A DNA stretch of 64,000 nt, taken from the NCBI RefSeq assembly GCF_013141725.1, contig NZ_WHNZ01000078.1, positions 62,001 to 126,000 on the forward strand, written 5' to 3'. This document shows positions 60,036 to 64,000 of this stretch, in pieces. How positions within the stretch are numbered: the first letter of the stretch is position 1; each line of letters opens with the position of its first letter. Below the pieces are notes generated by a model. That model saw only the letters and a list, made by a program, of their open reading frames with translations, searched no databases and was not told the DNA's origin. This stretch comes from Paenibacillus planticolens. GTDB lineage: Bacteria; Bacillota; Bacilli; Paenibacillales; NBRC-103111. A program made the position numbers and the translations under genes.

Positions 60036-61319
60036 ATGACGACAGCATTAGAAGCACGTGCAAGAGGAAAGCGTGTAAGACTGCATAAACCGGAACTGCT
60101 TGCCCCTGCGGGCAATTTGGAAAAACTGAAGTTCGCCATCCATTACGGAGCCGATGCGGTATATATTGGCGGCCAGAAATACGGACTCCGTTCCAGTGCT
60201 GATAATTTCTCGCTTGAAGAGATGCATGAAGCGGTTGAGTTTGCTAACGGGTACGGGGCAAAAGTGTTCGTTGCAACGAACATTTATGCGCACAACGAGG
60301 ACATTGAGGGTCTTGATGAATACTTGCGGGGACTTCAGGAGGTAGGCATCTCAGCGATTATCGCGGCGGACCCGCTCATTATGGAAACATGCCGGAGAGT
60401 GGCGCCTAAGCTGGAAGTTCATGTGAGCACGCAGCAGTCTGTGATGAACTGGCAAACGGTGAAGTTTTGGAAAGACCAAGGCATTGAACGCGTGGTTTTG
60501 GCCCGTGAAGTGAGCATGACGGAAATCGATCAGATTAAAGCTCATGTTGATGTTGAGATTGAAGCCTTCATTCATGGCGCGATGTGCAGTTCTTATTCCG
60601 GCAGATGCGTGCTATCCAATCATTTCACGGACCGCGACTCCAACCGCGGAGGCTGTTCGCAATCGTGCCGCTGGAAGTATGATCTATTTGCTAAGGATCA
60701 ACCTTTGTCAGCGCCGCTCGCAACGGATTTGCCTTTGTTTGGCGAAGAGGATGACGCTTTTACAATGGGATCGAAGGATCTTAGCATGATTGAACATATC
60801 GCGGATATGATCGAATCGGGCGTAGACAGCTTCAAAATTGAAGGAAGGATGAAGAGCATCCATTATGTGGCTACCGTTGTCAATGCCTACCGACAAGCCA
60901 TCGATGCGTATTTCGAAGATCCGGACAATTTCAAACTGAATCCTGTATGGCAGGAAGAGATCCACAAGGCGGCCAACCGTCCGCTAAACGAAGGCTTCTT
61001 CTATGAAGCGCCCGGCCATGAAGATCATATTTTCGAACCGGAGGATAAGGTGGTTGGATTTGATTTCGTAGGCCTGGTGTTGTCCTATGACGAAGAATCA
61101 GGCACTGCGCTGATTCAGCAAAGAAATCATTTCAAGCCGGGACAGGAAATTGAATTCTTCGGACCTGAGGGGACGCATTTTAAACAAAAGGTTGGCGCAA
61201 TCTGGAATGAAGAAGGACAGGAACTGGATGCAGCAAGGCATCCGCTTCAAGTTATTAAGCTTAAAACAGAATTCCCTGTAAAAAAATGGGATATGATGCG
61301 CAAGAAAACAGGTAAATAG
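60036..61319 (+). CDS. U32 peptidase-family protein, TrhP2-like (YrrO)
   Basis: Protein of 427 residues. PELLAPAGNLEKLKFAIHYGADAVYIGG begins the domain, and the signature FIHGAMCSSYSGRCVLSNH plus GGCSQSCRWKY supplies four Cys that may hold an Fe-S cluster. In B. subtilis YrrO acts with YrrN in tRNA U34 hydroxylation from prephenate. ATG 60036 with GAAGAAGG upstream. Confidence 0.88.
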   Translation: MTTALEARARGKRVRLHKPELLAPAGNLEKLKFAIHYGADAVYIGGQKYGLRSSADNFSLEEMHEAVEFANGYGAKVFVATNIYAHNEDIEGLDEYLRGLQEVGISAIIAADPLIMETCRRVAPKLEVHVSTQQSVMNWQTVKFWKDQGIERVVLAREVSMTEIDQIKAHVDVEIEAFIHGAMCSSYSGRCVLSNHFTDRDSNRGGCSQSCRWKYDLFAKDQPLSAPLATDLPLFGEEDDAFTMGSKDLSMIEHIADMIESGVDSFKIEGRMKSIHYVATVVNAYRQAIDAYFEDPDNFKLNPVWQEEIHKAANRPLNEGFFYEAPGHEDHIFEPEDKVVGFDFVGLVLSYDEESGTALIQQRNHFKPGQEIEFFGPEGTHFKQKVGAIWNEEGQELDAARHPLQVIKLKTEFPVKKWDMMRKKTGK

Positions 61320-61326
61320 TACCATG

Positions 61327-61373
61327 GAAGCTTTCTCCAGACTGGGGTATATTGGAGAAAGTTTCTTTTTTTT
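61327..61373 (+). terminator. Terminator after the U32 pair
   Basis: GAAGCTTTCTCCA pairs with TGGAGAAAGTTTC, followed by eight T. Confidence 0.92.
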
Positions 61374-61478
61374 ATTGCTTTTTTAAGCGAATATTAAAGG
61401 AAATTGTTAAACCATGTCGAAATGAGTTAAAAACCTTAATTGAAACCCTTTTCATTTTAGGAAAATAGTAGGGGGACA

Positions 61479-63686
61479 ATGAAACAGAAACTAATGGCGG
61501 TGACAAAAATGAAAAAAAGACTCCAAAGTATTCTCGCATTTGTCAACAAAGTTGTGGTTCAAACATTCCGAAAAGTTCCATGGGGGCGTATGGCTGGTGC
61601 GGCAGGTAAGACATCGATGCAAGTGGGCACAGGCGCGTTTAAAGAAATGAAGCAGGTTAAGTTTGAAAATCCGGTGAAGTCTGTCGGCATGAAGCTGTTC
61701 TTAATGTTTTTTATCAGTATTCTATTCTTTGTTCTTATCGTGGGTATGATTTCTTACAGCGTTTCCAAAAACGTTATTAAGAACCAAGCGTCAAAATCAT
61801 CTTTGCAAACCGTGACGCAAGCAGGTCAGAAGCTGGACTTCCTTTATCAAACCTTTGAAGAGGCATCCTTGCAAATTATGTTGAATAAGGAGCTGCAGGA
61901 TCTGCTTGACAAAGTTCCTACGCTGGATCCTGCGTCTTATGAATCGCTGGAGGTTGTTCGCCAACTAACAGATAAATTGAATGTCGTGACTTTTGCAAAC
62001 AAGTCAATTAAAACGCTTCACCTTTACCGGCCTGACGGCAAGCTGATCGTCATTACAGGTTCCGGGGGAGGTTCATTAAACGAAAATTCCGGCTCGACGG
62101 AGTGGTTTAAGAAAATTGTGGACAACGGCGGGAAAGTCGCCTGGTTCGATAGTAAACTTAAGGGATATTCCAGTTCCTCCACAAATACGTTCGCCATCGG
62201 CCGTTTAATGAGGAATACTTTGACGAACAGCACGTCAGCCGTTCTTTTATTGGAGCTCAGCACAGATCTCTTGACGAAAGAACTCAATGGGATGTCTTTG
62301 GGAGAAGACAGTAAGGTTGCCATTACGAGTGCAGCGAATAAGAACATTGCGGTTACAGAAACTACGGAGATTGAAAAAGATGCTGCTGTTCAATTAACCA
62401 AAGAGCAATTAGAGAAAGAAAACGACTCCTTTATTACGAAAGACGATCACTTGGTGGCCTATTACAAATCGCCGTTATCCGGTTGGAACCTTGTCGGGGA
62501 TATCCCGGTAAGCGCTTTAGTGAATGATGCTAGGAAAATATTCAACTATACGCTTCTAATCGCTTTATTTGCAGCTATTGCGGCTGTATTAATCGGATTA
62601 TTTGTTGCCAGAATGATTGGGCGGCCGCTCATTAATCTTCGTAATCTGATGCAGCAAGGCGCTAAAGGTAAATTAACGGTGCGTGCCAACTATGCAACGC
62701 AGGATGAGATCGGACAGCTAGGCGCAAGCTTCGATGTCATGATGCAGCAGATTACGACGTTGGTTCAACAAACCAGCACTTCTGCGCAAGCAGTTTTTGA
62801 AACCGCGCAAGAGTTAACGAATTCCTCCAAAGTAACGGCTACTGCGGCAAGAGAAATTGCTGTAGCAACGGACGAAATTTCCAATGGAGCCGGAGGCTTG
62901 GCGACGGAGTCGGAAAGAGGAAATGAGCTGACGCATCATATCGGCATCCAAATGAAGCAGGTGATCGAAGCAAACCTCGAGATGGGGACTTCCGCTGCGG
63001 ATGTGCAGAGCTCCAGTGAGCAGGGCACGAAATATATGTCGGAGCTTATCTCCAAGACGAATCTGACGGAAGAAATGATCCGATCGATGGTTGATAAAGT
63101 CGATAATTTGAAAGACAGCACGCGTTCGATTCGCAAAATTTTGGATGTTCTGAACAATATGACGAAGCAAACGAACATTTTATCCTTGAATGCGACAATT
63201 GAAGCTGCGCGCGCCGGAGCTGCCGGCAAAGGCTTCATGGTTGTTGCCGATGAGATTCGGAAACTGGCGGACCAATCCCGTCAGTCGATTGATGTCGTGG
63301 GTCAAATTACAGAAACCATCCAGAAAGAAATCGATGAGACGGTTAAGGTGCTTTCGACAGCGACGCCGATATTCAAAGAACAAATTTTAGCGGTGAAAGA
63401 AGCCGATATTATTTTTAAACAAGTAACCAGTCACATGGGCGGTTTCATTGAGCAGCTGAGCACAGTAAGCGATTCGATTTCCACATTGGAGCAGTCCCAA
63501 GTTGTTCTCTCTGACGCTATGACGAATGTCAGTGCGGTAGCAGAGGAATCGCTTGCGACATCGGAGGAAGTTGCTTCCTTGAGCTCTGAGCAGCTTAGCA
63601 TTAGCGACGGATTAGTCAAATTGTCGGACAAGCTGGATCAGCTTTCCAAATCTTTGAACGACACGTTGTCCAAATTCGAAGTGTAG
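61479..63686 (+). CDS. Methyl-accepting chemotaxis protein
   Basis: Chemoreceptor of 735 residues. About 70 cytosolic residues precede the first membrane helix (72-93), which is unusual. An extracellular dCache-like sensor follows, then a second helix (around 350-372), HAMP, and the signalling domain with hairpin tip (NILSLNATIEAARAGAAGKG, FMVVADEIRKLADQS). The ligand is unknown. RBS AGGGGG precedes the ATG. No che genes are near. Confidence 0.92.
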   Translation: MKQKLMAVTKMKKRLQSILAFVNKVVVQTFRKVPWGRMAGAAGKTSMQVGTGAFKEMKQVKFENPVKSVGMKLFLMFFISILFFVLIVGMISYSVSKNVIKNQASKSSLQTVTQAGQKLDFLYQTFEEASLQIMLNKELQDLLDKVPTLDPASYESLEVVRQLTDKLNVVTFANKSIKTLHLYRPDGKLIVITGSGGGSLNENSGSTEWFKKIVDNGGKVAWFDSKLKGYSSSSTNTFAIGRLMRNTLTNSTSAVLLLELSTDLLTKELNGMSLGEDSKVAITSAANKNIAVTETTEIEKDAAVQLTKEQLEKENDSFITKDDHLVAYYKSPLSGWNLVGDIPVSALVNDARKIFNYTLLIALFAAIAAVLIGLFVARMIGRPLINLRNLMQQGAKGKLTVRANYATQDEIGQLGASFDVMMQQITTLVQQTSTSAQAVFETAQELTNSSKVTATAAREIAVATDEISNGAGGLATESERGNELTHHIGIQMKQVIEANLEMGTSAADVQSSSEQGTKYMSELISKTNLTEEMIRSMVDKVDNLKDSTRSIRKILDVLNNMTKQTNILSLNATIEAARAGAAGKGFMVVADEIRKLADQSRQSIDVVGQITETIQKEIDETVKVLSTATPIFKEQILAVKEADIIFKQVTSHMGGFIEQLSTVSDSISTLEQSQVVLSDAMTNVSAVAEESLATSEEVASLSSEQLSISDGLVKLSDKLDQLSKSLNDTLSKFEV

Positions 63687-63706
63687 CACTCATACATACT
63701 ATTCGC

Positions 63707-63741
63707 AGTCCGCTCTCTTTTAAAGAGGGTGGGCTTTTTTT
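63707..63741 (+). terminator. Terminator after the chemoreceptor gene
   Basis: AGTCCGCTCTC and GAGGGTGGGCT form a stem with TTTTAAA loop and T7. Confidence 0.8.
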
Positions 63742-63840
63742 GTTTGGCAGCGAGGCGCCTTACGGTTTGTCGTTGATCAAGGATGACGATACTGAAAATA
63801 TCAGAGTTTATGATTGATGACAAAGTTAGGGGTTAGGCGT

Positions 63841-64000
63841 ATGAGGGTCAAACAGTTATCTTCACTTGAAAAACGTCGTATCTTTCTTGTTCTTCTTACG
63901 ATCGTGCTCCTGTTTATTGGCCTAGCAGGCAAACTTTTTTGGATCCAGATTGCGGCTACGGAAAATTACAGCTCACATGGGGTTAATTTGCTTAAGAATT
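63841..64000 (+). CDS. Penicillin-binding protein (3' end cut by window edge)
   Basis: The first 53 residues are visible: a basic start, a hydrophobic helix (RIFLVLLTIVLLFIGLAGKL) and WIQIAATENYSSHGVNL. This is the usual N-terminal pattern of class B penicillin-binding proteins (transpeptidases). The B. subtilis pbpI gene lies near yrrO, which supports the call. TAGGGG precedes the ATG. The catalytic part is outside the window, so the exact class is uncertain. Confidence 0.65.
   Translation, partial: MRVKQLSSLEKRRIFLVLLTIVLLFIGLAGKLFWIQIAATENYSSHGVNLLKN

Overview
The window is chromosomal backbone from a spore-forming Firmicute, most likely Paenibacillus or a close relative (Paenibacillaceae). 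The evidence is the sporulation genes spo0B, safA-like, bofC, spoIID-like and spoVB; T-box leaders on hisS and alaS; strong AGGAGG-type ribosome sites with frequent GTG/TTG starts; a CymR, not IscR, next to the cysteine desulfurase; secD and secF as separate genes; and a gene order that follows the Bacillus subtilis obg-pheB-pheA, ruvAB-queA-tgt-yajC, secDF-recJ-apt-relA-dtd, hisS-aspS-rarA-cymR-trmU and alaS-yrrK-yrrL-yrrN-yrrO blocks.

Layout. 1-3.2 kb: ribosomal protein genes L21 and L27 with the protease Prp that matures L27, then a membrane-anchored Spo0B and the GTPase Obg. 3.4-6.3 kb: a degenerate anthranilate-phosphoribosyltransferase-like gene, a secreted SH3-NlpC/P60 hydrolase and a Nudix hydrolase. 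6.5-10.1 kb: pheB-hom-thrB-pheA, a threonine/phenylalanine amino-acid operon. 10.3-13.5 kb: a LysM spore-coat protein, a convergent ECF sigma factor with a hydrophobic tail plus a small membrane protein, and bofC. 13.7-21.7 kb: ruvC-ruvA-ruvB, about 1 kb of repeats, a SpoIID-like protein, then queA-tgt-yajC. 21.7-27.4 kb: membrane proteins (PAP2, TIGR04086, ArsB/NhaD, DUF421, SpoVB) and ComN. 27.5-36.6 kb: secD-secF, a CDF transporter, recJ-apt-relA-dtd. 36.6-40.6 kb: a 57-residue gene, a membrane-tethered FAD oxidoreductase, a very acidic protein, and a divergent DoxX/YodB-like pair. 40.6-49.0 kb: T-box, hisS-aspS-tcdA, rarA, and leftward genes ending with mnmA. 49.3-52.9 kb: cymR, cysteine desulfurase, PRC-barrel protein, zinc ribbon, AI-2E transporter. 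53-63.7 kb: T-box, alaS, ireB-ruvX-two DUF1292 genes, mltG, two U32 (TrhP-type) genes and a chemoreceptor. A penicillin-binding protein is cut by the right edge.

How the genes work together. Many products act in translation and tRNA modification (QueA/Tgt queuosine, TcdA ct6A, MnmA with its desulfurase, TrhP pair, Dtd, three aminoacyl-tRNA synthetases under two T-boxes). Others act in recombination and repair (RuvABC, RecJ, RarA, RuvX), protein export (YajC-SecD-SecF), or sporulation.

Not explained by genes: (1) a leftward consensus promoter with a near-perfect Fur box at its start site, followed by about 165 noncoding nt with C-rich stretches and a strong hairpin (52.9-53.1 kb), a good candidate for an iron-regulated small RNA; (2) a family of about 180-210 bp elements, each built of two forward and two inverted GGGAACTACAGG-like units (two copies near 16.1-16.6 kb, one near 45.0 kb, a diverged relative near 5.7 kb), with 15-bp and 12-bp tandem repeats beside the first pair. 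No transposase, CRISPR array, rRNA or tRNA gene was seen.
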